Shown here piece after piece: positions 1-8,010 of a stretch of DNA of 37,647 nucleotides. This stretch comes from Cohaesibacter sp. (GTDB lineage Bacteria > Pseudomonadota > Alphaproteobacteria > Rhizobiales > Cohaesibacteraceae): assembly GCA_025800105.1 (NCBI GenBank), contig JAOXSG010000049.1, positions 1-37,647 on the forward strand. Reading direction: 5' to 3'. Every line of letters starts with the position of its first letter. Position 1 is the first letter of the stretch. The position numbers were made by a program, and so were the translations under genes. A model generated the notes under the pieces. The model did no database searches and was not told the DNA's origin. It saw only the letters and a list, made by a program, of their open reading frames with translations.

Positions 1-115
1 CATCTATCGAACCAAGAGCTTCAAGAAGGGAACCACCCTTATTTTGCTCTTGGTTCTTCTATCTGAATGCTTCAAGACAAACAGAATAGGCTAAATTAAT
101 GAGTCCTGAGCCTAA
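1..115. repeat. Left copy of a 115-base inverted repeat bracketing the island
   Basis: The reverse complement of these bases matches 37437-37551 without gaps, with 4 mismatches by direct comparison. The copy runs into the window edge, so its true left limit is unknown. It contains a hairpin with perfect 11-base arms, GAACCAAGAGC (9-19) and GCTCTTGGTTC (46-56), and an inner AAGGG/CCCTT pairing. The inner side ends with TTAGGC read on the - strand. No transposase lies beside it. Confidence 0.93.
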
Positions 116-137
116 CTTCTCAATGAAAAGGTCCAGC

Positions 138-725
138 ATGAGCAAACAATTTCTGACACGCCGACAAATGGCGACAGGCCTGCTGGCCTCTTGCGCTGCA
201 TTGACTTTTGGCTTGGTGCCAAAAGCGGCGAAAGCGGCCAGCACTATCAGCCCTTTGAAAAAGATGATTGAAGGATCAAAGGCTTATCAAAGTGATAAGG
301 CAATTGAGCTGATCAATGAAAAGCGAGAAAAAAGCACCTTGCAAAGCTATGAAGGGCGCTTTTTGCTTGTCAATGTCTGGGCAACCTGGTGCTTTTCCTG
401 CCGGGTGGAAATGCCGGATCTGGACGCTTTGCAAGGAAAATTTGATCCCCAAAAATTACTGGTTATGCCCATTTCCATTGACCGAAAAGGCATCGATGCG
501 GTGATGCCTTTTTATGATCGCACCAATATCCAGCATTTGCCGATTTTCATTGCCTCGGGTATGCAGGCCATCACAACCTTTGGAGAGCGCGGCATTCCAT
601 TCTCTGTGCTGTTAGATCCAAAAGGCAGGGAAATAGGCCGGATCCTTGGCCCGGTCAAATGGGATTCAGACGATTTTGTTGCCTATCTGCAAGATAAGAT
701 TGATCGCTGGAAGCCTGCTGCGTAA
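138..725 (+). CDS. TlpA-like periplasmic thioredoxin-fold protein
   Basis: This 195-residue exported protein has a thioredoxin fold with the motif WATWCFSC (cysteines near 85 and 88), typical of the TlpA/ResA/DsbE family of membrane-side or periplasmic reductants. The N-terminus has a twin-arginine-like stretch (TRRQMA, residues 7-12) followed by a hydrophobic segment, so export is expected, probably by Tat. An upstream in-frame ATG at 99 lies inside the terminal repeat; ATG 138 is preferred because AAAGG sits just before it. The gene points away from the nos operon, with a shared bidirectional terminator between them. In Bradyrhizobium TlpA reduces Sco and the CuA site of an oxidase, so a role in reducing the CuA cysteines of NosZ or the local Sco is an inference from family and context. 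It could instead be a general cytochrome c maturation reductant. Confidence 0.85.
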   Translation: MSKQFLTRRQMATGLLASCAALTFGLVPKAAKAASTISPLKKMIEGSKAYQSDKAIELINEKREKSTLQSYEGRFLLVNVWATWCFSCRVEMPDLDALQGKFDPQKLLVMPISIDRKGIDAVMPFYDRTNIQHLPIFIASGMQAITTFGERGIPFSVLLDPKGREIGRILGPVKWDSDDFVAYLQDKIDRWKPAA

Positions 726-743
726 TCATTCTTATCTCACAAT

Positions 744-773
744 AAAAAAAGGCTCCCATTGGGAGCCTTTTTT
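744..773. terminator. Bidirectional Rho-independent terminator
   Basis: Seven-base perfect stem GGCTCCC/GGGAGCC (751-757 and 761-767) with an ATT loop, an A-run before it (744-750) and a T-run after it (768-773). It can end transcription of the TlpA-like gene on + and of nosY on -, which converge here. Confidence 0.92.
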
Positions 774-797
774 GTCTCATGAATAAACGAAGACGCT

Positions 798-1640
798 CTA
801 AACCAGATCCCCTGATCGCATGCGCCAAAAGCCAAGCGCAGCAAAGACAAGTCCAAGGCCAGAGGGATAGGCCAGCGCCCAAAAGACATAGCCTTGCGAG
901 CCAAAATTATCCAAAATCAAGAAAGCAGCAGGCCCCAGCAACACCAATTGCGGGTCAAACAGGATCATCGCCGCCGTTCTAAAGGTTTGCAATGGATTGG
1001 CCAGTGCAATGGCCAGAACAAAATCAGGATCAAAATTTTCCCGGATCAAAACCCCGATCAAAATCAAATCCAGAAAGGCAACCAACAACAGCCAAATCAG
1101 CAAAGAGAGCCCAAGAGCAAATTCCGTGCTTTTGGCAATGGAAGACAGGAAGAAGGCAAAGCCAAGAAAACAGAGCGCCAGCGAGACCACAAGCCCACTA
1201 TAATAGGCAATTTCCAGATAGGGCAGGGCATGGCCTTTGATCAGGCTGAAAGCAGCTGCAATGACCAGTGCAATGCCAATGGGCACCACCACCACAAACA
1301 AACGGCCCAGCAACTTGCCCCAATACCAGTCAGAGAGTTTGATCGGGAATGAGAGCAAATATTCCAGCGTGCCAGCTTCCCTGTCGCCCACCAAAGAGCG
1401 AACCGTGGTCACCAAGACAAAAAGCGGCAAAATAGCCATGGTCAGCTGAATGAAGGTAACCAAAAGGCGCGACAAACCTGTAAAGCCCAGAACGCGCGAT
1501 TCGGTAATGCCCATGGAAATCAGCAACACCATGAGGCCGGTAAAAACCAGCGAATAGATATGAAACCAGCGCGAGCGCATGGCTTCTTTCAAATCAAGGC
1601 CCGCGCTCAAAATCAAGCCGGAACGAGCTTTGCCAGACAT
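798..1640 (-). CDS. nosY: NosY, ABC-2 type membrane permease
   Basis: NosY is the membrane half of the NosFY transporter, which works with periplasmic NosD in maturing the copper centres of NosZ. The 280-residue protein shows about six hydrophobic segments (residues about 30-50, 60-80, 105-130, 140-165, 175-200 and 250-272) and the DREAGTLEYLLSFP motif of ABC-2 permeases involved in Nos maturation. It is the last gene of the nos operon, 19 bases after nosL. ATG 1640 is preceded by GGAA at a suitable distance. Length and order after nosF and nosL fit the family. The gene ends next to the bidirectional terminator at 744-773. Confidence 0.92.
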   Translation of the reverse strand: MSGKARSGLILSAGLDLKEAMRSRWFHIYSLVFTGLMVLLISMGITESRVLGFTGLSRLLVTFIQLTMAILPLFVLVTTVRSLVGDREAGTLEYLLSFPIKLSDWYWGKLLGRLFVVVVPIGIALVIAAAFSLIKGHALPYLEIAYYSGLVVSLALCFLGFAFFLSSIAKSTEFALGLSLLIWLLLVAFLDLILIGVLIRENFDPDFVLAIALANPLQTFRTAAMILFDPQLVLLGPAAFLILDNFGSQGYVFWALAYPSGLGLVFAALGFWRMRSGDLV

Positions 1641-1659
1641 AGTGTCTTCCTTTGTGATC

Positions 1660-2133
1660 TTAATCTTTTTCTACATCTTCAAGAGGAATTTCGCATCGTG
1701 CGGACAAGCCTTGCGCCAAAATCAGCTCTTTCATTTTGGCAAATCCAAAGGCACCTTTGCGCTTTTCCTTGATGGCAGCAATGCCATAATCCATCGGGGT
1801 GAGGGCACCTGCAACGAAATAGGCTTTGGTTGCATCCAGCCAATCTTTGGCGGTTTCGCTATTCATCACCCAGATTTCAGTCTCTGGATTGTCTTTCCAG
1901 CTGCGGGTTTCCAGCCAATGAATGGCATCGCCAATATCGTCAAACTTATACAGCTTGCGCTTTGGGCCACCCCGTATCTCTGTTGCATACATCGGGTCGG
2001 AAATGATCATGCGACAAATCTCGCACATATCACGACCATATTTAATCGGCTCAGGCCCTGTTGTCTGCTTTTGACAGGCCGACAAAGACACCGCCAAAAT
2101 GATCGTCAAACCCATGAAAATGGAACGGATCAT
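1660..2133 (-). CDS. nosL: NosL, copper-binding lipoprotein chaperone
   Basis: NosL is an outer-side lipoprotein that hands Cu(I) to apo-NosZ through NosD. The product is about 157 residues long. It starts with a short signal peptide ending in a lipobox (LSAC, lipidated cysteine at residue 20). It then has the family core with CEICRM..SDPMYATEI, in which Met and Cys near residues 37-42 would bind copper, and the WLDATKAYFVAGA stretch typical of NosL. The ATG at 2133 is chosen over upstream codons because AAAGGAG precedes it and the signal peptide begins there. It sits between nosF and nosY. A weak FNR-like box (TTGCTCTTGGTCAA, 2193-2206) lies just upstream and overlaps the end of nosF. Confidence 0.92.
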   Translation of the reverse strand: MIRSIFMGLTIILAVSLSACQKQTTGPEPIKYGRDMCEICRMIISDPMYATEIRGGPKRKLYKFDDIGDAIHWLETRSWKDNPETEIWVMNSETAKDWLDATKAYFVAGALTPMDYGIAAIKEKRKGAFGFAKMKELILAQGLSARCEIPLEDVEKD

Positions 2134-2202
2134 GCCCCCACTCCTTTCAAGCTTCTCTCGTTTAACTTTACGGGTTTTTGCGCAAAGCAAACTTGCTCTT
2201 GG

Positions 2203-3093
2203 TCAATCTGTGTGGGAAGAGATCTCGTCTTCACCCAGATTTTCAAAGCGAATGTCAGATAACAATCCACCATAGCGAGAGAGGGTCGAGAGAAAGCGGA
2301 TCATATCACCGCCAGCCACATGACCATGAAAGGCGGTTCCTGTTTCATCCTGGCTGAAAGTCCAGTCAGACAAGGTCTTTGTAAGAGCCGCACTGCTCTC
2401 CGCAACCCGCAAGGTGCAAAGACGGCGATCGCCTTCTTTCAGGCGATCCGAAATCCGATCATCAAGCACAATTTTGCCCTGATCCATCTCAATCACACGA
2501 TTGACCAGAGAGGCAATCTCTTCCAGCCGGTGACTGGCAATCACCATGGCCCGGTCTTTATGTTGGGCCAAAAGATCGAGAAAGGCAGCTCGTGCAGCAG
2601 GGTCCAGATTGGCGGATGGCTCGTCAAAAATGAACAATTTGGCAGGCCGTGCCAAGGCAATGGCAATCAGCAACTTTTGCTTTTGCCCACCAGAAAGCCG
2701 ATTGAAAGGAATGGCCAACAACAAATCCAGCTCCAAACCCAATTGATCGGCAATATCCCATATTTTCTCTTTTTCCGCTTTGCCCGATTGGCAAGAAAAA
2801 TGGATCAGATCCGTTACGGGCATTTTCAAAGGGGGCGGCAATTGCGGGACAAAAGCAATGGATTCCAGCATGCCCCGATTGTGGGTTGAGACCTTTTCAC
2901 CATCAAGCAAGATATCGCCCTTGTGGCGATAATGGCCAAGCAAGCAGCGGATAAGCGTCGTCTTGCCTGCACCATTGGAGCCAATCAGGGCAATGCGATC
3001 ACTGTCAGCAATCTCTACATCCAAAGAATGCAAAACAGAACGGCGAACAAAGGTTTTTTCCAACGCGCTTATTTGAATAAGAGGACCAGTCAT
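2203..3093 (-). CDS. nosF: NosF, ABC transporter ATPase
   Basis: NosF is the cytoplasmic ATPase that powers NosY during copper-site assembly of NosZ. The 296-residue protein has a Walker A motif (GSNGAGKTT, about residues 38-46), the signature LSGGQKQK (about 135-142), Walker B FIFDEPSANLD and a switch histidine region ASHRLEE. The last ~80 residues form an extra domain found in many NosF proteins. ATG 3093 follows AAGGTAAG. About 64 bases with a hairpin separate it from nosH upstream, and 69 bases separate it from nosL downstream. Confidence 0.93.
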   Translation of the reverse strand: MTGPLIQISALEKTFVRRSVLHSLDVEIADSDRIALIGSNGAGKTTLIRCLLGHYRHKGDILLDGEKVSTHNRGMLESIAFVPQLPPPLKMPVTDLIHFSCQSGKAEKEKIWDIADQLGLELDLLLAIPFNRLSGGQKQKLLIAIALARPAKLFIFDEPSANLDPAARAAFLDLLAQHKDRAMVIASHRLEEIASLVNRVIEMDQGKIVLDDRISDRLKEGDRRLCTLRVAESSAALTKTLSDWTFSQDETGTAFHGHVAGGDMIRFLSTLSRYGGLLSDIRFENLGEDEISSHTD

Positions 3094-3119
3094 TGGCTTA
3101 CCTTTTTAACATATCTAGG

Positions 3120-3147
3120 GCTTTTGCCAGATCAGCCCGGCAAAAGC
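3120..3147 (-). other. Intercistronic hairpin between nosH and nosF
   Basis: Perfect 9-base arms GCTTTTGCC (3120-3128) and GGCAAAAGC (3139-3147) with a 10-base loop. There is no T-run after it in the direction of transcription, so an mRNA processing or stability hairpin is more likely than a strong terminator. Confidence 0.55.
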
Positions 3148-3157
3148 AGTCTTGTGA

Positions 3158-4135
3158 TTAAAGCAGGGCGTCTGAGCCACGAATATGGAATTTAAGCGCC
3201 CCGGTTGGGCAAGCATCCAGACACATGCCGCAGCGTGTGCAATCAGCCCCCATATAGTGAAATTCCTGATCGGCAAAGCCGAGTTTTGTTGGCTCCAGGA
3301 CATGGGGCACCATGCACACATCCCGGCACTCGCCCTCATGCAGGCATTTGGTGGAATCATATTTGATCTGAACCGGAGACAGAGCCCCGGCAAAGCCATA
3401 GGTCAGGCCAATGGGACAGACATAGCGGCACCAGAAGCGGCGAGAATAAAAAATCTCGATCAACAGCAAAAGCCCAACAATCACAAGCGCAAAGCTGGCC
3501 CCATAGGTAAAGGCACGGGAGAGAATGCCAACAGGCGAGATATATTCAAACACCGTATAGCCGGTCACAAAGGCCAGAATGGCAAAAACAAAATACAGCA
3601 CGGTGCGCATGCGCCGATCAAAGGCATGATCCTTGACCAGTCCTTTGGCGGCCAGCTTCAAATGCACCATTTCGGCAATTTCTGCCAGCAAGTGATAGGG
3701 GCAGGCCCAAGCGCAGAAGGTGCGCCCGCCCAACAACCACCAGCCAAACAAAACCGTGGCTGTGCCAATCAGCAAATTGACCACAATATGTTTATAGGCC
3801 AGCATCACTTGCAGGGCAGAATTTAAATCTGCCATATGAAAGCCAATCACCCGCGAGCCCGTCAACGCGCCCTCGATCAGCTGAATATCAGCCCAGAAAG
3901 ACAAGACAAACAGCAGATTGACGACGATAACAGACGCCCAGCGCCGTTTGAGCCATTTGGTGCCGGGTTTGAACCAGATCTTTTCATCCTTGATCAGTCG
4001 AATGCGCTCTTGCACGGCTTCTTTGGTTTTCTTGGCTGTGAAAATTTCAAGAGCCTTGGGAGAAAACTGATCACGCGGTGGCCTTTTGGCATCTTTTCCA
4101 AGCATCAAAAGAATAGAATGGACAATCTTGCTCAT
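3158..4135 (-). CDS. nosH: NosH, NapH-type membrane iron-sulfur quinol dehydrogenase subunit
   Basis: NosH is a homologue of NapH, the membrane partner in quinol oxidation; in clade II nos clusters it is thought to pass electrons towards NosZ. The 325-residue protein has about four membrane segments and two Cx3CP motifs after membrane helices (CAWACPYH and CRYVCPIG). Its C-terminal cytoplasmic domain has two ferredoxin-type clusters: the first has irregular spacing (CLHEGECRDVC), the second is CTRCGMCLDACP. The ATG overlaps the nosG stop by four bases (ATGA), indicating translational coupling. NapGH-type pairs are best known as menaquinol dehydrogenases, which fits the menA and menG-like genes further along. 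Confidence 0.92.
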   Translation of the reverse strand: MSKIVHSILLMLGKDAKRPPRDQFSPKALEIFTAKKTKEAVQERIRLIKDEKIWFKPGTKWLKRRWASVIVVNLLFVLSFWADIQLIEGALTGSRVIGFHMADLNSALQVMLAYKHIVVNLLIGTATVLFGWWLLGGRTFCAWACPYHLLAEIAEMVHLKLAAKGLVKDHAFDRRMRTVLYFVFAILAFVTGYTVFEYISPVGILSRAFTYGASFALVIVGLLLLIEIFYSRRFWCRYVCPIGLTYGFAGALSPVQIKYDSTKCLHEGECRDVCMVPHVLEPTKLGFADQEFHYMGADCTRCGMCLDACPTGALKFHIRGSDALL

Positions 4136-4983
4136 GCCGCGGCCTCCATAGAGACTTCCGGTTCAATGACAATGGCGACAGGCTCGACCGGGCACATCAT
4201 CTCACAGGTGCCACAGCCAACGCAGGATTTATGGATCACCGGTTCGCGGCGCTTGTCGGCCGGATCACTGGAAACCGGTTCCAAAGAAATCGCGCCCTCA
4301 ATGGGACATTCGCGCACGCACAGATCGCACAGATCCAGATCATAGCTATGATGGGCCACCTTAATCGGTGTCCAGCGATCAATCTCCTCATAGCGCAACA
4401 GTCCATCAAAATCAGGCCCGCGTGCTGTGCCTTTAAAGCCTTGCCCCAACATGGCAAGACAATGCTCCGGTTCCACAAGCTTGGCAAAGCCCATGGTCAC
4501 CTCTTCCTTTTTGGTGATGGCATGATCCAGCGCCCCGGTCGGGCAGGCCAAAATGCATTGGGTTGCATCGCAAGAAAAATCACAGGCTTGGGCGCGCGCA
4601 TCAATATAAGGCACACCAATGCCAAAGCCTTCATCAAGATCGGCCAGTTTGATGGCCTCAACCGGACAAACCTGAACACATTGCCCGCATTTGATGCAAG
4701 CCGCCAAAAACGCATCTTCATCAATGGCCCCGGGGGGGCGCAGTCGTTCTTTCAAACGCTTTAAAACCGGATAAACACCGCTCAAAGCTGCTGCCAAAAT
4801 CACAGATCCAAATCCAAGAGAACGCAAGAACCGGCGACGAGCTTCGCGTTGTCGCTCAGAGATCTTGCGCTTCTTGACCGGGGCGGCTTTGGTAGCCGCC
4901 TTCTGCGGGGGGGATGCATGCTTAGGGTCTTGAGGCGCCGGGGAGGGCGTGCCAGACTGTGTCGCTGACTGGTCGGGGGTCAT
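4132..4983 (-). CDS. nosG: NosG, NapG-type periplasmic iron-sulfur protein
   Basis: NosG resembles NapG, a periplasmic ferredoxin with four [4Fe-4S] clusters that works with the membrane NapH/NosH subunit. The 283-residue protein carries a twin-arginine signal (RRRFLRSLGFG, around residues 49-59) and four cysteine clusters, including CIKCGQCVQVCP, CLCVRECP-like and CVGCGTCEMMCP. An unusual ~45-residue stretch rich in Pro, Ala, Lys and Gln precedes the Tat motif, so the translated N-terminus is longer than a typical Tat leader; a shorter start cannot be excluded. ATG 4983 overlaps the nosD stop by four bases, and its own stop overlaps nosH in the same way. Confidence 0.92.
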   Translation of the reverse strand: MTPDQSATQSGTPSPAPQDPKHASPPQKAATKAAPVKKRKISERQREARRRFLRSLGFGSVILAAALSGVYPVLKRLKERLRPPGAIDEDAFLAACIKCGQCVQVCPVEAIKLADLDEGFGIGVPYIDARAQACDFSCDATQCILACPTGALDHAITKKEEVTMGFAKLVEPEHCLAMLGQGFKGTARGPDFDGLLRYEEIDRWTPIKVAHHSYDLDLCDLCVRECPIEGAISLEPVSSDPADKRREPVIHKSCVGCGTCEMMCPVEPVAIVIEPEVSMEAAA

Positions 4984-6422
4984 TGACTTTGCCTCGCTTT
5001 TAAAAGGAGTTGCAGAGCTTTGGATGGAGCGGAAGGAGCAGCACCACCAGACGCCGAACCAGATGCCTGGCCGCTCTGTGCTGACGTGCTTGCAGCATCG
5101 TCCTGTGTCTCAGTCTCAAAATGCTCATCCAGCTCTGGATGAATGGTGTTGGTTTTCAAAAAAACCGGATCCAGTCCGGCAATGCGATCCATCATCGGGT
5201 GCTGATCACGAATGAGATGCTTGGGTTCGGAAAAAGGAGCCAGCCTTTCAATAAAGTCTAGAGCCTCCAGTCCGGGAGAGCCGCGAAAGAAGGAAACCGG
5301 CATGATGTCCATCCAAAGACGATCAGCATAGCTCCATAAATCAAAGGGCGCTTCGCCTTGGCCATCGTCATTCTGATCAAAGCCCTCATAGGAATCCCAG
5401 TGATTGCCATCCCACATATGGCGCTTGGCAGACCCACCGCCGCGCACAACGATCTGGGTAAAATTGGAGGCAAAATCATTATGAACAATGCGGTTGCCTT
5501 TCCAGTCACTATGGAATTGCACGCCGATGCCATTGAACGAGATATTATTGTCGGAAATCAGATTTTCGCTGTCAGGCTGATAGGGCGAGACATCCAGATA
5601 AAGCCCCACCGAATTGCCCAAAATATCATTGCCAGCAACAATGACATCTGATGTTTCCTTAAACCCAATGCCCATGCCTGATGAGCCTGCGCTTTCGATA
5701 ATTTTGTTCTTCAGCACTTTGATGCCATCGGAATACATCAGAAAAATGCCAACGGTATTGTTGCGAATATCATTCTCTTCAACCAGATTATACTGGCTAT
5801 ACATGAAGTGAATGCCATAGCGTCCGCGGCGGATTTTATTGCCCGCAATCCGGTTATTCCTCGAATACCAGACAACCACATCGCGACTGTCGGTGATCTC
5901 ATTATTGAGGATTTTATTTTCGGTCGAATACCAAAGCCGAATGGCATCGCCGCGCAAAGGCAAATCCACATCGCGGCTGTTAATCTTGTTATTCTTGACG
6001 ATATTGTTGTTCGATTGCTGGATATCAAAGCCAAACAATACATTTTCCATCGTCAGATTTTTGAGAATATTGAAATCCCCACGTACCTGAATGCCGCTAT
6101 CCAGCTCGTTATGAAGCCGACCCGAATTGCGCAAGGTGACAGATTGAACACTGGCCCCGGTTGCCTTGACCAGCAAGATGGTACCTTTGCCCTCACCATC
6201 CAGCACCACCCCGTTTGAACCATCAAGGGTAATGGCTTTGGAAAGGACAAAATTGCCTTTGTAAATCCCGGCTGGTGGGCTCAGGGTTTCTCCCGGTTTG
6301 GCCGCATCAAGGGCCGCTTGCATATCATAAGAAGCAGAGGCGGCAAAAGGCACCAGCAAAAGCACAAAGAGCAAACAGGAGCGAACAAGAGACGAGAGAC
6401 TATAAGGCATTTTCTGGACCAT
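4980..6422 (-). CDS. nosD: NosD, periplasmic copper-site assembly protein
   Basis: NosD is a right-handed beta-helix protein that, with NosFY and NosL, inserts copper into NosZ. The 480-residue product has a Sec signal peptide (hydrophobic LLFVLLLVPFAASA) and the carbohydrate-binding/sugar-hydrolase (CASH) repeats, visible as many NxIxxN-type turns from about residues 90 to 350. The C-terminus has a low-complexity Ser/Gly/Ala tail (about residues 445-480). ATG 6422 is chosen because GGGAG lies about ten bases upstream and the signal peptide starts soon after; an in-frame start at 6488 would add an unlikely leader. It is separated from nosB by a strong hairpin and overlaps nosG. Confidence 0.93.
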   Translation of the reverse strand: MVQKMPYSLSSLVRSCLLFVLLLVPFAASASYDMQAALDAAKPGETLSPPAGIYKGNFVLSKAITLDGSNGVVLDGEGKGTILLVKATGASVQSVTLRNSGRLHNELDSGIQVRGDFNILKNLTMENVLFGFDIQQSNNNIVKNNKINSRDVDLPLRGDAIRLWYSTENKILNNEITDSRDVVVWYSRNNRIAGNKIRRGRYGIHFMYSQYNLVEENDIRNNTVGIFLMYSDGIKVLKNKIIESAGSSGMGIGFKETSDVIVAGNDILGNSVGLYLDVSPYQPDSENLISDNNISFNGIGVQFHSDWKGNRIVHNDFASNFTQIVVRGGGSAKRHMWDGNHWDSYEGFDQNDDGQGEAPFDLWSYADRLWMDIMPVSFFRGSPGLEALDFIERLAPFSEPKHLIRDQHPMMDRIAGLDPVFLKTNTIHPELDEHFETETQDDAASTSAQSGQASGSASGGAAPSAPSKALQLLLKARQSQ

Positions 6423-6498
6423 TTTTCGCACACTCCCAAAGAAGTGATGAGAAAGAAAAATGCTAACAAAGCATTGAGTTAGCTCCAATGTGGAACCA

Positions 6499-6524
6499 GG
6501 TTGGTCAAGTGTCCTTGACCAACC
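6499..6524 (-). other. Strong intercistronic hairpin between nosB and nosD
   Basis: Perfect 11-base arms GGTTGGTCAAG (6499-6509) and CTTGACCAACC (6514-6524) with a four-base loop. No T-run follows in the - direction. It may stabilise the end of the nosB message or reduce readthrough into nosDGHFLY. The half-sites face the wrong way for an FNR-type box. Confidence 0.65.
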
Positions 6525-6553
6525 TCATATTGTAGAATTTTTACGCAAAAGTC

Positions 6554-7831
6554 CTAAGATGCTTTGATGCTCAAACCCGTTGAAACCGGAGCGTCACTTT
6601 TTGGTGCAACGGCATCTTTGCGGATTTTGCGGCGAATGAGCCCAGCCAATGCCAGCAACACAAAGCTGGCCATCATCAAACCAAAACCGATATGCGGATA
6701 GGAATGGGTGGTAAATTGCGCCACTTTGCCATCTCCAAAGACGGTGGGCATGAAAGGCTTCAGGGTGAAAGCGCCCATCGTGGACAGGCTATGCCCATAC
6801 CACCACAGCCATCCGGCATATTCGACAATGAAGGCGAAAGGCACAATGGCGGGAATGATCACCAATAACCAGAACCATGGTTTGTCTTCACGCCAGGACA
6901 GGGCAGTGATCACCACCATGGCAAGCAGGATCACACCAAACAGAGCTTTTGCCACCCATGTCATGGTCGCAACCAAAGGATCATTGCGCTCAGGATCCAT
7001 AAACCAGCGTCCAAGGCTCTTTTCATAATGCCAGAGCATGGCCTGCATACCGGATGCGGTCCATTCAGAGCGTTCTGCTTGCGCTAATTTGGCCTGATCA
7101 TTGTTATAAACGGTGGCAAGCTTGGTCAGCAAAGACGCACGATCCAGCTCGCTTGCAGGGCCGTCTGGCACCGGTTGAATGCCTTTGTCTGCTTGCTGGC
7201 GGGCATAGACTTCGGCCATTTCCTCGCGCAGGCGTTTCACCAGAGGATGCAATTCTTCTTCCGCATCGGTTTCTTCATCCCCTTGCCCAAGAGAGACAAC
7301 CATGCCGGTGATATAGCCCTTTGAATGGAATAACAGGCCATCTTTTGCATACATGACATGCCCCATCCATGCAGCCACCGTACCAAACCCCAAAATCAGC
7401 ACCACCATGCGCGATTTACGCCCCGGCGCGGCAAAGCCAAGCAGCATCACAACCAACAGACCAATGAGGAAAGGAGAAAAAGCCTTTTCAACCGGACCGC
7501 CAGAGGCAATGGGAAACATGCCAACAAAATGGTTGATCGTATCCATTTCATGCACACAATCCAGCGCCTCTTTTTCATCAACCTCGGTTGATTGGCGAAG
7601 GGCACAGCCATTGCGCACACTATCAATGTGAAAATGGATTTTCACGCCATCGGGAAAGGTCTGTTTGGGATAATTGACCGCTTCCAGTGACACCCACCAA
7701 AGAGGAGCAAAGAAATAGCCAATGACACAGGCAAGACCTGCCAGCGTCAAAATCCGATAGATCCAGACCCGCTTGTCTTTGCTCTCGTCAATGACGGGGG
7801 AGGAGCCTGTATCAGATGAAATACCAGACAT
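6554..7831 (-). CDS. nosB: NosB, polytopic membrane protein of clade II nos clusters
   Basis: NosB is a membrane protein typical of clade II nitrous oxide reductase clusters, where it takes the place of NosR; its biochemical role is not settled, but it is thought to serve electron flow to NosZ. The 425-residue product shows six membrane segments at about 24-43, 118-135, 141-160, 290-312, 318-340 and 379-400. Large soluble loops lie between the first and second (residues 44-117) and between the third and fourth (161-289). The last loop before the final helix contains the family-like TTHSYPHIGFGLM sequence. It lies between the second cytochrome gene and nosD. The assignment rests mainly on context and topology plus recognition of the family. 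Confidence 0.85.
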   Translation of the reverse strand: MSGISSDTGSSPVIDESKDKRVWIYRILTLAGLACVIGYFFAPLWWVSLEAVNYPKQTFPDGVKIHFHIDSVRNGCALRQSTEVDEKEALDCVHEMDTINHFVGMFPIASGGPVEKAFSPFLIGLLVVMLLGFAAPGRKSRMVVLILGFGTVAAWMGHVMYAKDGLLFHSKGYITGMVVSLGQGDEETDAEEELHPLVKRLREEMAEVYARQQADKGIQPVPDGPASELDRASLLTKLATVYNNDQAKLAQAERSEWTASGMQAMLWHYEKSLGRWFMDPERNDPLVATMTWVAKALFGVILLAMVVITALSWREDKPWFWLLVIIPAIVPFAFIVEYAGWLWWYGHSLSTMGAFTLKPFMPTVFGDGKVAQFTTHSYPHIGFGLMMASFVLLALAGLIRRKIRKDAVAPKSDAPVSTGLSIKAS

Positions 7832-7960
7832 GGGGAAACGCCTTGTCTTTGGAAGAGGCGATCACGCTATTTTAAAAACAAACAGGCAAAGCCGCTTCAC
7901 GGTGAACCGGGGAAATGCCTCAAGCAAAATTGCACAAAAAGAAAGAGGCATCTGTCTTGA

Positions 7961-7993
7961 GAAAAGAGCCGGGGCACACAGACGCGTCCCGGC
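7961..7993 (-). terminator. Terminator or attenuator after the second cytochrome gene
   Basis: Read on the - strand, arms GCCGGG and CCCGGC (7988-7993 and 7968-7973) are followed by TCTTTTC. The 14-base loop makes it weaker than an ideal terminator. It may lower transcription into nosB. Confidence 0.5.
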
Positions 7994-8010
7994 TTTTGAT
8001 AAAAGAGGTC

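Noticed and set aside
99-137. Earlier in-frame ATG for the TlpA-like protein
   Set aside because: It lies inside the terminal repeat and lacks a ribosome binding site, while ATG 138 has AAAGG upstream and starts a sensible export signal.
6499-6524. FNR/DNR box in the nosB-nosD gap
   Set aside because: The half-sites TTGGTCAAG and CTTGACCAA face the wrong way with the wrong spacing; the sequence is better read as an RNA hairpin.
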